Source: CAWBBA01 sp963741625
Lineage (GTDB): Bacteria; Desulfobacterota; Desulfomonilia; Desulfomonilales; Desulfomonilaceae
DNA: 64,000 nucleotides
Assembly (NCBI GenBank): GCA_963741625.1
Contig: CAVUIT010000014.1
Location: 558,001 to 622,000, forward strand
Direction: 5' to 3'
The stretch's first letter is position 1. Each line of letters opens with the position of its first letter. This document shows positions 37,394 to 47,199 of the stretch, piece by piece. A model generated the notes under the pieces. It was not told where the DNA came from, did not search any database, and saw nothing but the letters and a program-made list of their open reading frames with translations. The position numbers were made by a program, and so were the translations under genes.

Positions 37394-37987
37394 TCACCGG
37401 CCTAATTGAAAACGGCAGAAACGGCCTATGGTGATATTCTCCCCTAGTTGAGCGATCTTCTCTTTGATTAATTCTGCAACGGACTTGTCCGTATCTTTGA
37501 CGAAGCTTTGTTCCAGCAAGCAAACTTCTGAATAGAATTTCTTCAGCTTTCCGTCTGCGATCTTCTCCAGCATTTTGTCAGGCTTACCGGCTTGCTTCGC
37601 CTGACTCATGTATATTTCTTTCTCTTTCGCGACGACATTTTCCGGGACTTCATCAGTTGAGATCCATTGGGGAGAGCTGGCCGCCACATGCATGCACAGA
37701 TCTTTCACTAGTTCGGCGAACTGGTCCGTCTTGGCCACGAAATCGCTCTCACAATTCAATTCTACGAGCACGCCGATTTTCCCATTCATATGGATGTACG
37801 ATCCAATCCGCCCCTCCGAGGTTGCGCGGCCTTCTCTCGTGGCCGCTTTTAGTGCCCCCTTCTTGCGGAGATATTCGACTGCCTTGTCCAACTCTCCCTG
37901 GGACTCTACCAGAGCTTTCTTGCAATCCATCATTCCCAGGCCGGTCTTCTCCCTGAGATCTTTCACCATTTTTGCACTTATTTCCAT
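37394..37987 (-). CDS. tsf: Elongation factor Ts (short form)
   Basis: A 197-residue nucleotide-exchange factor for EF-Tu, shorter than the 283-residue E. coli protein because the C-terminal half is compact. The N-terminal motif VKDLREKTGLGMMDCKKAL and the core signature NCESDFVAKTDQF are intact. It lies 4 bp from pyrH and about 140 bp after rpsB. Confidence 0.97.
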   Translation of the reverse strand: MEISAKMVKDLREKTGLGMMDCKKALVESQGELDKAVEYLRKKGALKAATREGRATSEGRIGSYIHMNGKIGVLVELNCESDFVAKTDQFAELVKDLCMHVAASSPQWISTDEVPENVVAKEKEIYMSQAKQAGKPDKMLEKIADGKLKKFYSEVCLLEQSFVKDTDKSVAELIKEKIAQLGENITIGRFCRFQLGR

Positions 37988-38130
37988 GAAGTTATCTCCT
38001 TGATCGGTTCAGTGGTTCGATCTGAATTCCATACCTTCAGGAGGCTTGGCATCAGATCTGAACTTGTTCGCGATGAGACGTTCAGTGCCGTTGAGCCGTC
38101 TGTGTGCCCGGAGCAACGAGGTTAATGTTC

Positions 38131-39039
38131 TCACCCACGAACTTCGGCGACATCCTCTTTCACGGCTTCCTCTTCTCCTGAAGCTTCTGAAGCCTCTGTC
38201 TCCACTTTTTGCTCTTCAGGGGCCACGGTCACTACTTCGCCGGCGGGCTCTTCAACTGACTCCTCCGCGGGCTTTTCTTCCGCTCCCTCTTCCGGTTCGC
38301 CCTTTTTCCATGCCGCGACCTCGGCTTCCCCTAGGTCTTCTTTGAGCGAAGCGTCGTACATGGCCTTCCCATCAATACAGGCATCAGCTATTTTCGCGGC
38401 AAACAATCGAATGGCCCGGATGGCATCGTCATTACCCGGTATCACGTAGTCAATTTCATCGGGGTCGCAGTTGGAGTCCACTATAGCCACAATGGGTATG
38501 CCCAGTTTCTTGGCCTCCTTAACTGCTATGTTCTCTTTCTTGGGGTCCACTATGAAGAGAGCTGAGGCCGGTTTTCTCATCACGCGGATTCCGGACAAGT
38601 TCTTGTTGAGCTTGTCGTACTGACGGCTCAGGTTGACTAGTTCCTTCTTTGTGAAGTTTGTCTCTTCCGGTTTGTCGAGTATGGCTCCGATCTGATTGAG
38701 CCTTTCAATGCTTTGTTTTATGGTGCTGAAATTGGTGAGCATGCCGCCGAGCCAGCGCTGGTTGACATAATACTGTCCGCAGCGGGACGCCTCTTCATAG
38801 ACCGCGTCTTGAGCTTGCTTTTTCGTCCCCACGAAGAGGACGCCCCCACCGGCCGCAACGGTGTCCTGAATAAACGTGTAAGCCCTCTTGAAGAGTCTTA
38901 CGGTTTTCTGCAAGTCAATGATATAGATGCCGTTACGCGCTCCAAAGATGTAGGGTTTCATCTTGGGATTCCACCGCCGCGTCTGATGGCCGAAGTGGAC
39001 TCCTGCTTCGAGTAATTGCTTCATTGTGATGAGCGACAA
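38131..39039 (-). CDS. rpsB: 30S ribosomal protein S2 with acidic tail
   Basis: A 302-residue S2, clearly homologous to the family (KQLLEAGVHFGHQTRRWNPKMKPYIFG, then ADACIDGKAMYDASL). It is about 60 residues longer than E. coli S2 because of a low-complexity Glu/Ala/Val-rich tail from about residue 235. The start is a TTG at 39039 with AAAAGGAGA at ideal spacing; the ATG five codons in is the alternative. It is the first gene of the operon. Such acidic extensions on S2 occur in several related bacteria. Confidence 0.97.
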   Translation of the reverse strand: MSLITMKQLLEAGVHFGHQTRRWNPKMKPYIFGARNGIYIIDLQKTVRLFKRAYTFIQDTVAAGGGVLFVGTKKQAQDAVYEEASRCGQYYVNQRWLGGMLTNFSTIKQSIERLNQIGAILDKPEETNFTKKELVNLSRQYDKLNKNLSGIRVMRKPASALFIVDPKKENIAVKEAKKLGIPIVAIVDSNCDPDEIDYVIPGNDDAIRAIRLFAAKIADACIDGKAMYDASLKEDLGEAEVAAWKKGEPEEGAEEKPAEESVEEPAGEVVTVAPEEQKVETEASEASGEEEAVKEDVAEVRG

Positions 39040-39262
39040 TTGATGTCTCCTTTTCGGGTTGATCCTCCATCCCTGGTGACGTCACCCTTGCGGGGACGAC
39101 CCGATTAAAAGGGATGTGCGTTTTAACCGCTCATTTTGATCATAATCCCCAAAGAATGCAAGCCGAAAGAGACGGGAACGCGAAAAAAAGTTGGTGGGGA
39201 TAGTGCAAGGTTGCGGATTGAGGTTCTTTTCTGATGCAGACCCATTTGCGCTGGTTTGCGCC

Positions 39263-41599
39263 CTATAAAATCCCCGCGTAAGCTTCAACCCCGTAAAGTT
39301 TCAGGACCAGGGCATCCAACAGGTACCACAAAGCCCCCATTTGGCCGCGTCCGTTCAACGAGCTTGACGGATCATGCTGAATGGCCTGTACAACCAGTTC
39401 TATCATCGTCGGAATAGCGACCGCGTGCCCATTTCTTGAAGACTTATCGGATAACATCTCTATTCTTTCCAGCCAGCCCGGTATGGAATCAGCCGGATCA
39501 GCAATCAACAGCCTGAATTCTTCCCCCGAAGATTGACTGCCGGTCCCGGGAGCCACGGTATTACCAATTCTTGGTATCGGCAAAGCTTCAATCTCCGCAG
39601 CCGATAGATAGTTGTTCGTGCTGGTGAGCTTGATGCGACGATTCAAAACCCTGGAATTGAGAAGACCGAGCAAATATTGGATCGGAACGGTCACATCTGA
39701 AATGAAATTGGTCATGTCTCCGAGGAATGCCCCCGCGGGCACATGAGCCGCTTTGAGTCTCCGATCTGTATCCATGTTTACCACCCGGCCGATAGCGATC
39801 CGGTCTTGCTCCCAGGGGGCCCCTCTAAACCGTGAAAACGATGACGCCCTGGCAGCCGACGGTCTGCTCTGAGAGTATTTTTGTGGTCTGGCACGCCTTT
39901 CGAGGAAGTCGGGAAGTATCCAATCAAGTCTGTTATTGCCAGGAGGCGGGATGTTTCAAGCATAACGGCACGATGTGTTCCCCTCGGATCAAGGGATAAC
40001 CCGTCCTCTCGGCCGTTATGAACTCCCGATGGACCGTCAGGTTAATTTCGCCCTGATGTACCCTGCCCGCTGGAGGAAAATACATGTTTCCGCCAAGAGG
40101 CGGGTGCCGCAGCAGTGTCTCCAGAAGCGCCATATCTTCACGCTTCCTTATCATCGGAATCCTGAAATCTGTCTGCTCGATAAGATCCCTTGGGATCTCT
40201 ATTCGACTCCGAGTCGGAATCGGCCCGCTTCCCTTCCAGAAAATGGACTCAATTCTGCGAGTCTGACCGCTCTTTCGGGTAATGAGGATAAGGAGCGCCT
40301 GAGCGACTCCTTCGAAGGCCCTGGCTTTTTCCGGTATGATCACGGTTTTGAGAACAGTGGTGTCGTCCAGAATCATGCGCCTCAGTTTTTCCGCTGTGGA
40401 GTCGGCCAATAGCGTCGCGGGGACAACAAAGCCCAGGACCCCTTCTTCTTCTAAGCAAGGTCAAGCCACGTTCGAGCATGAGGCGGTAGGTGTTGATCTT
40501 CCCTTTGCATGTGCGGAACATTTGTCTGATGTAAGCCTGTTCCTGACGCCTTTCTTCAATTCCTGACTCTTTGGCCGACAAAATCTCATAGGGGGGATTC
40601 CCCACCACCGCGTCGAATCCGCAGCGGTCCCTATCGAAGATCTCCGGGAATTCGATGGGCCAATGAAATACTCTCTTGCCTTTAGACCATGCACGGATAT
40701 CTTCGCGATCGGCCGGCTGTTTTCCGTAGTACGCTGCTGCGTGCCGTCGGTCGCAATTCTCCATTGAAGATCCGTGGGGATCTCCTGGCCCCTCTCCGAT
40801 CAGGGCGTTTCCTATTCGGACGTGCAGCCCGCATTCGGGCATGACTCGCCTTTGTCCAAACGCCCGCGCCAATAAAGCGGCCTGAGCAATATTTACTGCA
40901 ATGGGATCAAGATCCACACCGTAAAGGCAGTTCTGGAGTATGTGAATTCTGACGGCAGCATCCTTGTCATGCTCTTGGCCTATGCCATGATTCCCGCCAT
41001 TCACTCGAAGTCGTTTGCTTAAATTGTCCACTCTGTTGAGGAGGCGCTTGTCCCCTAGGCGCATCGCTGCAAGGACGCGGCCCGTGAGCTGGTCCAGTGC
41101 TTCAGTCAGGAATCTGCCGGTACCTACAGCCGGGTCCAGAATTCTCAGGTCCAGATAATGAGATGGATCCTCGACATCCAGAGCGTCCAGGGTCTGCTCC
41201 ACAATGTAGCTTACTATCGCTTTCGGGGTATAAAAGAGGCCCTGGTTTCTTTTACTCGTGACGTTAGGAACCATCGCCCACTGTCCAAGGGATTTGACTT
41301 CGACTTTGAAGCCGCGCAGATATTCGTAGATTTCACCCACCTCTGCTGGAGTAAGCGGCCCGATTTCTTGCGCGAATTCCGTAAGCGATGAAGAACCATT
41401 GATCGCGCCGGAGAGCCACCCGGGAGTCTCGTCCAGCTCAACTTGAGACAGGAGAGCATTTACTACAAGACCGACTGCGCGCGCTGTAGAGTTGGTCAGT
41501 ATCCCGATGGGACTGGGGATCGAGCAATTCGTGGATGATGCGAGGCACCAGCCTTTCCAGAACCAGCTCTACCTCATGCTTTCTTGTGTCAAGGCCCAT
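39263..41599 (-). CDS. Eco57I/type IIG-like adenine-specific DNA methyltransferase, three frame breaks
   Basis: About 780 residues from an ATG at 41599 (AGGTGATC before it), with frame breaks near 41510, 40430 and 39958. Motif I is DPAVGTGRFL and motif IV, NPPYEIL, is the catalytic tetrapeptide of N6-adenine methyltransferases. Ahead of motif I, RNQGLFYTPKAIVSYIV is typical of type IIG/Eco57I-like enzymes. The C-terminal part, with RGEHIVP and later an SAAEIEALPIP helix, looks like a target-recognition domain. I see no PD-(D/E)xK nuclease motif at the N-terminus and no restriction gene next to it, so it could be a solitary methyltransferase. It stands between rpsB and a hypothetical cluster. 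Confidence 0.85.
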
Positions 41600-42128
41600 G
41601 ATCACCTGAAATCGAGTTTTACACCGCAGCAGGGCGAGGCCGCACCTCGTACACTGCGAAGAAACTAATCCCGCCGCCAGAGCTGGTAGGCCGACATCTT
41701 GAGTAATTTAATCAAAAACCCTTGCACGGAATCTCAGGGATTGCTATGCTAGATATCATAGGGCGGTTTCCCCTGTAACTACAGATGTTCCACCCCGCGT
41801 TGACGGTCCTCACTCGGAGTGACGATTACAGAATTCACAAACAGTCTCACTGTTCAATCCTAATAGAGTTCAAGATGCTGTCACGCATTCCCAAATCCGG
41901 CTTTCCGAAAATGGGAATTGGCCTTTCCTGTGGTATGCAGCACCGCACTCCCGCACACTGCCGGTTAAGGCGTCTCTGTGATTCCCCTTTCGGCGACAAT
42001 GGTAAGCATAATGAATAGGAATCGCCCAAGCCAGCGCAAACTTACAACATCTGAAAGCTATTCGGTCACAAAAAAGGATTGTCCCCCAAGAAACTTCACC
42101 CCCGCATTTCCAAAGGGAGGAGGCCGCC
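41600..42128. other. Intergenic region with no supported gene
   Basis: No gene, RNA or repeat recognised between the methyltransferase and the DUF4242-like gene. Confidence 0.4.
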
Positions 42129-42467
42129 ATGCCCAAGTATCTGACCATACACAATGAAACCCACCTGGACAGGGTGCTGCTGGAATCCAGGTGGACCGAA
42201 ATCTCAAAAGATCCCCGGGCTGATTGGCAAATGTCGCTGTTCAACCTGGAGTTGGGTGTACGATACTGCGAATGGGATGCTCCACACCCTCTGGTGCTCG
42301 AAACGATCTTCCGAGAGCTTGGGATCAAATGGTCTGAGATCTTGGAAGTCGACGTCACTTCTGCGTCGCAATGGCGGACTGTGGGAGCTAAAATCCGGCC
42401 AGCGTATGCTCAATTGCTGGGAAGTAATGAATTGTGGCCGAGCACCAGGAGGGTCGGCGACAGATGA
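42129..42467 (+). CDS. DUF4242-like small protein, copy 1 (3' end uncertain)
   Basis: A soluble protein of at most 112 residues. It reads MPKYLTIHNETHLDRVLLES, then WQMSLFNLELGVRYCEWDAP and later IFRELGIKWSEILEVD, the pattern of DUF4242/SCO4226-like ferredoxin-fold proteins, some of which bind nickel. A strong ribosome-binding site GGGAGGAGG precedes the ATG. Homology to the second copy ends at about 42390, so the last 25 codons may be read through a frame break. Role is not known. Confidence 0.65.
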   Translation: MPKYLTIHNETHLDRVLLESRWTEISKDPRADWQMSLFNLELGVRYCEWDAPHPLVLETIFRELGIKWSEILEVDVTSASQWRTVGAKIRPAYAQLLGSNELWPSTRRVGDR

Positions 42468-42672
42468 GAAGGGAGTTTGTCCGGTCGCTGTAGAGGCGCG
42501 CCACTGGGGCAAAAACCGGGGCCTGCACGCGGGCAGGTACTGCTGGAAAGTTGTCGGAACGCTTTGTGAGGACAAACCCCAAGAGTCGTTTGCGGAAAAG
42601 ATGAGAGATTGTGCGATGTGTGAATTTTTCAAAAGGGTCAAAGCGGAAGAAGGCGACCGTTTCGAGCCGTAA
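42406..42672 (+). CDS. Two-CW domain cysteine protein
   Basis: An 88-residue protein with two similar cysteine-tryptophan motifs: NCWEVMNCGR and later RYCWKVVGTLC, ending KMRDCAMCEFFKRV. The pattern matches the two-CW domain family found in anaerobes, in which cysteine sites probably bind a metal or Fe-S cluster. It overlaps the end of the first DUF4242-like frame. It may be fused to it in the true sequence if an indel exists, but the ATG at 42406 gives a normal stand-alone protein. Confidence 0.7.
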   Translation: MLNCWEVMNCGRAPGGSATDEKGVCPVAVEARHWGKNRGLHAGRYCWKVVGTLCEDKPQESFAEKMRDCAMCEFFKRVKAEEGDRFEP

Positions 42673-42713
42673 CACCCTTCTTGCAGACCATCTTCGAAAG
42701 AATGGAGAAGAAG

Positions 42714-42977
42714 ATGCCTCATTATTTATCAACGCATCATGAGCCGTCTGTACCCAGGGAAAAGCTTGAATCCAAATGGGCTGACCTGGCGCAGGAAAGA
42801 GGCGGGATATGGGTGAAGACGTGGTTCAACTTGCAGTCGGGAAGACGGTTTTGCTGGTGGGATGCCCCGAGCAAGGAGGCCTTGAGAAAAATCTTTCAAA
42901 AGCACGGCGTCTCTTGGGAAGATATTATTCAGGTTGAGCTTACCACTCCGAGTGAGTGGAGATGGCGTGAGGACTGA
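42714..42977 (+). CDS. DUF4242-like small protein, copy 2
   Basis: An 87-residue paralogue of the protein at 42129: MPHYLSTHHEPSVPREKLES, WVKTWFNLQSGRRFCWWDAP and IFQKHGVSWEDIIQVE share pattern with the first copy. It starts at 42714 with GGAGAAGAAG in front. The three small genes appear to be one operon, with the two-CW protein in the middle. Confidence 0.75.
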   Translation: MPHYLSTHHEPSVPREKLESKWADLAQERGGIWVKTWFNLQSGRRFCWWDAPSKEALRKIFQKHGVSWEDIIQVELTTPSEWRWRED

Positions 42978-43201
42978 CCGATTAGGAGTTAGCTTCCGGA
43001 CTGGTCCCGCGGCATATTGTGTCACTGACGTATGACCCTTGACGTGGCTCCCAATGCCTCGCATTATAGAAGGGACTTTTGAGCGAGGCGGACAGGAATT
43101 TGAGAGCCCCTGAATATCGGTTTGAGAAACTTCTGGAATTGAATAACAGATTTGCATGCGTGTCGTCCTTCCTGACGAAACGGAGCTTCAGGAGACGGGC
43201 A

Positions 43202-44176
43202 ATGCATGTGGGCATCGTAGCGCTTCTTACGATCTCTATGGATGGTCACGTCACTGGGGCTGGGGAATACTCGAGGCCGACTAAGGAGAATTCGCGACCG
43301 ATCTCTTCAGTGGTCCAGAATCCTGGGCAGTCGGAACCTGACCGTCTCGAATGCCCCTACCTTCCTGGTTGCCCTGGAGGCACTCCTGTTCCCCTTCCGC
43401 CCTTATTGAAGATCGAATCCAAACCCAGTGCCCCGGCCCCCCCGTCTGTAAACGGGGACAATCTGGTGGAGGGCATAGGCAAATACAGCGGGATGGTTCT
43501 TATTCCTGCGGGACCTTTCGACATGGGCAGCGCGGAAGGCGAAGGAAGGCTCGACGAACGGCCAATTCACAAGGTCTTCCTAAAGGATTTCTACATAGCC
43601 AAGTATGACGTTACCACGAAAGATTTCTGTGCGTTTCTCAACGCTCAGGGGGAGAATTCGAGAGACGGCTTGCCCAGAGCCAAGCTCGATAGCCCTGATT
43701 GCCCGATCATGAAGGTCGGCAAAGTTTTCAAACCCAAGGAAGATTGTTCCGACAAGCCCATGGTTTGCGTGTCCTGGTATGGGGCATCCGACTATGCCGA
43801 GTGGGCGGGCGGCCGCCTTCCCTCTTCCGCTGAGTGGGAGAAAGCGGCACTCCTGATCACTTCCTACCATGCCGGAGACTATCTGACGACCCTGCCTAGA
43901 GAGGGCGCGGTCCCAGTGGCCATTGGCGTGCCCGGCGCCAAAGGGGTCACGGGAATGACCGGTAACGTCTGGGAGTGGTGTTCGGACTGGTATTCCCACG
44001 ACTACTACGGCGAGAGCCCTCTGAGCCATCCGATGGGGCCGGCGCTGGGTGAAGAAAAGAATATAAGAGGAGGCTCCTGGGCTTCTCCGGAAAGCGCCAA
44101 GAGAATTCGGAACCGCCATAAGGCTTCTCCCCGAGGTTACTATCGCACAGTGGGATTTCGTATGGTGAAAGAATAA
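43202..44176 (+). CDS. FGE/SUMF1-fold protein without the catalytic cysteine pair
   Basis: About 324 residues from the ATG at 43202 (AGGAGA before it; a TTG start at 43079 is the alternative). The C-terminal domain has the formylglycine-generating-enzyme fold: GMVLIPAGPFDMGS, ERPIHKVFLKDFYIAKYDVT, GGRLPSSAEWEKAA, GNVWEWCSDWY and a final RGGSWASPESAKRIRNRHKA. The sequence ends YYRTVGFRMVKE, whereas true sulfatase-activating FGEs end GFRC with an active-site cysteine here. It is therefore probably a non-catalytic FGE-fold protein. The N-terminus looks hydrophobic, suggesting secretion. It is followed after 42 bp by cytochrome genes. Confidence 0.85.
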   Translation: MHVGIVALLTISMDGHVTGAGEYSRPTKENSRPISSVVQNPGQSEPDRLECPYLPGCPGGTPVPLPPLLKIESKPSAPAPPSVNGDNLVEGIGKYSGMVLIPAGPFDMGSAEGEGRLDERPIHKVFLKDFYIAKYDVTTKDFCAFLNAQGENSRDGLPRAKLDSPDCPIMKVGKVFKPKEDCSDKPMVCVSWYGASDYAEWAGGRLPSSAEWEKAALLITSYHAGDYLTTLPREGAVPVAIGVPGAKGVTGMTGNVWEWCSDWYSHDYYGESPLSHPMGPALGEEKNIRGGSWASPESAKRIRNRHKASPRGYYRTVGFRMVKE

Positions 44177-44217
44177 GCCGTGCCTCGAATTATATCTGCC
44201 AGATTCCACGGTGTTAC

Positions 44218-44595
44218 GTGAATCAAGAAAGTTCCAACCAAGTCCGCAGAATACGAAGCGTGCCCGATTTGCTACGCAAGGAGGGGCTTGCAGCCTTGAT
44301 CGCTTTGGCCGCGGTTGGGCTGCTCTCCGCTCTGGTAGATGCCCCTCTTGAAGGTCCTGCCGATCCCTCGGGCCTCGCCGCAGAACACGTCAAGGCCCCT
44401 TGGATCTTCGTTGGAATCCAACAGATGCTCCGCTATTTCCATCCTATCCTCGCGGGTATCGTCATTCCCCTCGGGGTGCTCCTCGCTTTGGCCCTCGTCC
44501 CCTATGCCTATGGTAAACGAACCCTGACGCGGGTTGTGTTCTTCGGAATTGCCGCCACCGTGATTCTCTTGACGGTCTGGGGCTACGTTGCATGA
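44218..44595 (+). CDS. Cytochrome b C-terminal (subunit IV-like) membrane protein
   Basis: A 125-residue protein with a GTG start and three predicted transmembrane helices. The segment DAPLEGPADPSGLAAEHVKAP, then WIFVGIQQMLRYFHPILAG, resembles the C-terminal cytochrome b/PetD region (PxxxPxx..KPEWYFL..QLLRY) that lines the quinone site. There are no haem-ligating histidine pairs and the N-terminal haem b domain is absent. It overlaps the multihaem cytochrome gene by 4 bp (ATGA), so they probably form a complex passing electrons between a quinone pool and periplasmic haems. Confidence 0.75.
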   Translation: MNQESSNQVRRIRSVPDLLRKEGLAALIALAAVGLLSALVDAPLEGPADPSGLAAEHVKAPWIFVGIQQMLRYFHPILAGIVIPLGVLLALALVPYAYGKRTLTRVVFFGIAATVILLTVWGYVA

Positions 44596-46726
44596 AAGCT
44601 ACAGACCTTGCGTTTCGGCTGGCCTTGATACCGACCGCAATGGCTCTGGTGGTTGCTTTAGTGTATGTGGAGTACCGCAGCCGCAACCCCGAATGGCAAA
44701 CTTTTCAAAAGAGGGGAATCGCCCTAACAATACAGAGGCTTGAAAAGGACCTGGCTGACGAGACCGAACGAGATAAGAAAAGAGAGATTCTGTCACAAAT
44801 AGAACTGCTTAGAAACAAACAACCTGAAATCCTTGAGATCAGCCCCTTTGGCGGGAAGTTGGGGCCGGAACGATGCATGACATGCCATTTCGGCATAGAA
44901 GACGTGTCCGGGTCCCATCCCAACAGCGTTTTCGGTTGCGTGACCTGCCACGGGGGTAACGCAGCGGATCTTACGGTTCGAGGAGCTCATCTCGGTCTGA
45001 GGGGCGGCCGCAACCCCGCTAAACTGGACCTGGCATCTGCAAGTTGCGGCAACAACAGCGCCGGTCTCGGAACATGTCACTCTGAAAGAGAGCATCCGCT
45101 TCTCAATCGCGTCGAAAATGTTCCTCGGTCTCTAATGGCTACCAACGCCGGCATAATCAGCATATTGCGCTTCCAATGGGGCGTCGAGAACGACAGCAAC
45201 CCCAGGTTCGCAATCAGGTCTGTATCGGATGGCGAGACCAGCCTCAAGGCGGTGCTTCCCGAAGTCGACCAACATGGGAATCTCAGCCTTTCAGAAAGCC
45301 ATTTCCGAAAATTCTGCGCGGCGTGCCACTTGTGGGGCTCGCGGCACAGGGAAAAAATGGGACGGATGGAAGGTTGCCCTGCATGCCATGCACCCTACGG
45401 CCAAGAAGGCCGCTACGTAGGGATGCGACCCCACTGTCAAACGGGATGAAGTGGGTCATCCGGCAACGCACACCTTGACGAACAGAATTCCCGACGATCG
45501 CTGCAGGGCCTGCCACAACCGTAGCGCACGAGTGGGTCTGAATTACCACGGCCAAATGGAAAGCACCCAATATGGGACTCCCTTTGTCCGGGGTGGCCTC
45601 AACGATGAAACGCTGAGCGATGATAGATTCGTTTGGAAGCTGGTACCTGATATCCACCATGAAAAGACAATGGCCTGCATAGACTGTCACACGGGCCAGG
45701 ACACAATGGGTGACGGTAAGGTCCACGCGCACATGGAGGATCAGATAGAGGTTCGATGCGAGGATTGCCACGGCTCCTACTCAACCCCTCCAAAGTCGAT
45801 GACCGTGTCCGGCAATGATCCCCTGGTCCGCACGCTGGTAAGGAGTTCCCCGTTTTTGAAGCTTTCTGATGGAGACGCGATTCTTCAGACTTCCAAAGGG
45901 CGGCCGTTGCCTCACGTGCGATTCACCGAAAAAGGATGGCGCCTCACCGGTAAACTCACGGGAAAAGAGCATCCGGTAAGCATCATAACGGGAAAGAAGA
46001 ACGGACATAGCATCGAAGGCCATAGTCGTCTCGAGTGCGATTCCTGCCACAGCGCGTGGAGCCCGCAGTGCTACGGGTGCCATCAGGTCCTGGATTTGGG
46101 CTCAAAGGGTTTTGATCACATATCCGGCAATATGACTGAAGGCCGATGGTCAGAGGGCCGCAGCTTCTTCCGTTTTGAACGGAACATCTACGGCATTAAC
46201 TCAAGGGGAAAGGTGGGAATTCTGGTCCCCGGATGCCAGGTATGGAATACGGTTGTCGATTCACAGGGCAAAGTTGTTCCCCCGTACGATTCTAAAATCA
46301 TGAATCTCAAGAACGGTCTGTCTTCCATGGCAATGGGGCCCACGCACCCTCATACGACTCGCAAAGAGGTCCCCCGTTGTGCGGACTGCCACTTGGACCC
46401 AAAAGCGCTGGGCTTGGGAGACGGTATTCTCAGTTGGGACCCTCAGTCCAAGTCTTTGGAAGTGCAACCGATATACGATTCTCAGGCGTTCAGGGTTGAA
46501 GATACCGTTCCCCATTGAGGCAGTGGTCGATAGTTCCGGGAACGTTCTCCAGGGTACATCTCACCGGCTGTCACGGGGATTCAATCAGGAGGAGATCCGA
46601 AAAATAGTGGGTATAGCGCCATGCCTCCCCTGTCATGATCGGTACGACGACCCCGTGTGGCAAAAAAAAGGACCATACAAAGAGACCTCCGCGTGCCGGA
46701 GGGCATTGGAAACGATGGAGAGGTGA
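44592..46726 (+). CDS. Multihaem cytochrome c (about 11 CxxCH), two frame breaks
   Basis: About 710 residues after bridging breaks near 45425 and 46510. It begins with a transmembrane anchor (FRLALIPTAMALVVALVYV), then a coiled segment, then haem motifs in order: CMTCH, CVTCH, a spaced C-x9-CH (CGNNSAGLGTCH), CAACH, CPACH, CRACH, CIDCH, CEDCH, CDSCH, CYGCH, CADCH and CLPCH. That is eleven canonical sites plus the long variant. The C-terminus is reached only by following the frame change near 46510. It would be anchored in the inner membrane and exposed to the periplasm, working with the cytochrome b-like protein encoded just before. Confidence 0.85.
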
Positions 46727-47199
46727 GAAGTAGAAATAGACGCGCCGAGGGGAAAGCTCATTTGCAATGGATTGTTTCGTCTGGTCCGCTGAAGCAGGAT
46801 TCGCGTGTGCCCTGTCCGAGTCACACTCTTCTCGCAGAGACCGACGACAGTAGCCAGGCCGTCCCACATCCCGCGGGATCCCAGGGCCGCGTGTGAGGGG
46901 CGCAAATCTTATTTGACCTCGGGCTTCTTAGAGAGGTATGCTGACAAATGGTATAATATAGCCTTTTGGGATAACTTGGCGGTGGTTCGTACCTTTATAG
47001 TCTCGCATGGGGGATACTGGCGGCTTTTTGGGGAGTTGGGGGGATCCATTTGACGGCGGCCAGTGGCCACACAAGGCGTGCCGCATCGAGGGCGGTGCAT
47101 AATTTCCACTAACTTCTTCGATCTCGGTTTTCAACCGAGGACCTTGTGACTTTTGTTATAATCTTATCTGATACTTAGGACGTAACTTCACCAAGGGTC
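46727..47199. other. Intergenic region with possible promoters
   Basis: No gene supported. A hairpin CTCGGTTTTCAACCGAG lies at about 47123-47139 and a consensus -10 TATAAT at 47157-47162 without a good -35; the latter may serve the downstream sensor kinase. Confidence 0.4.

Noticed and set aside
43202..44176. A sulfatase-activating formylglycine-generating enzyme
   Set aside because: The final motif is GFRM and the active-site cysteine is missing; no sulfatase gene is present.
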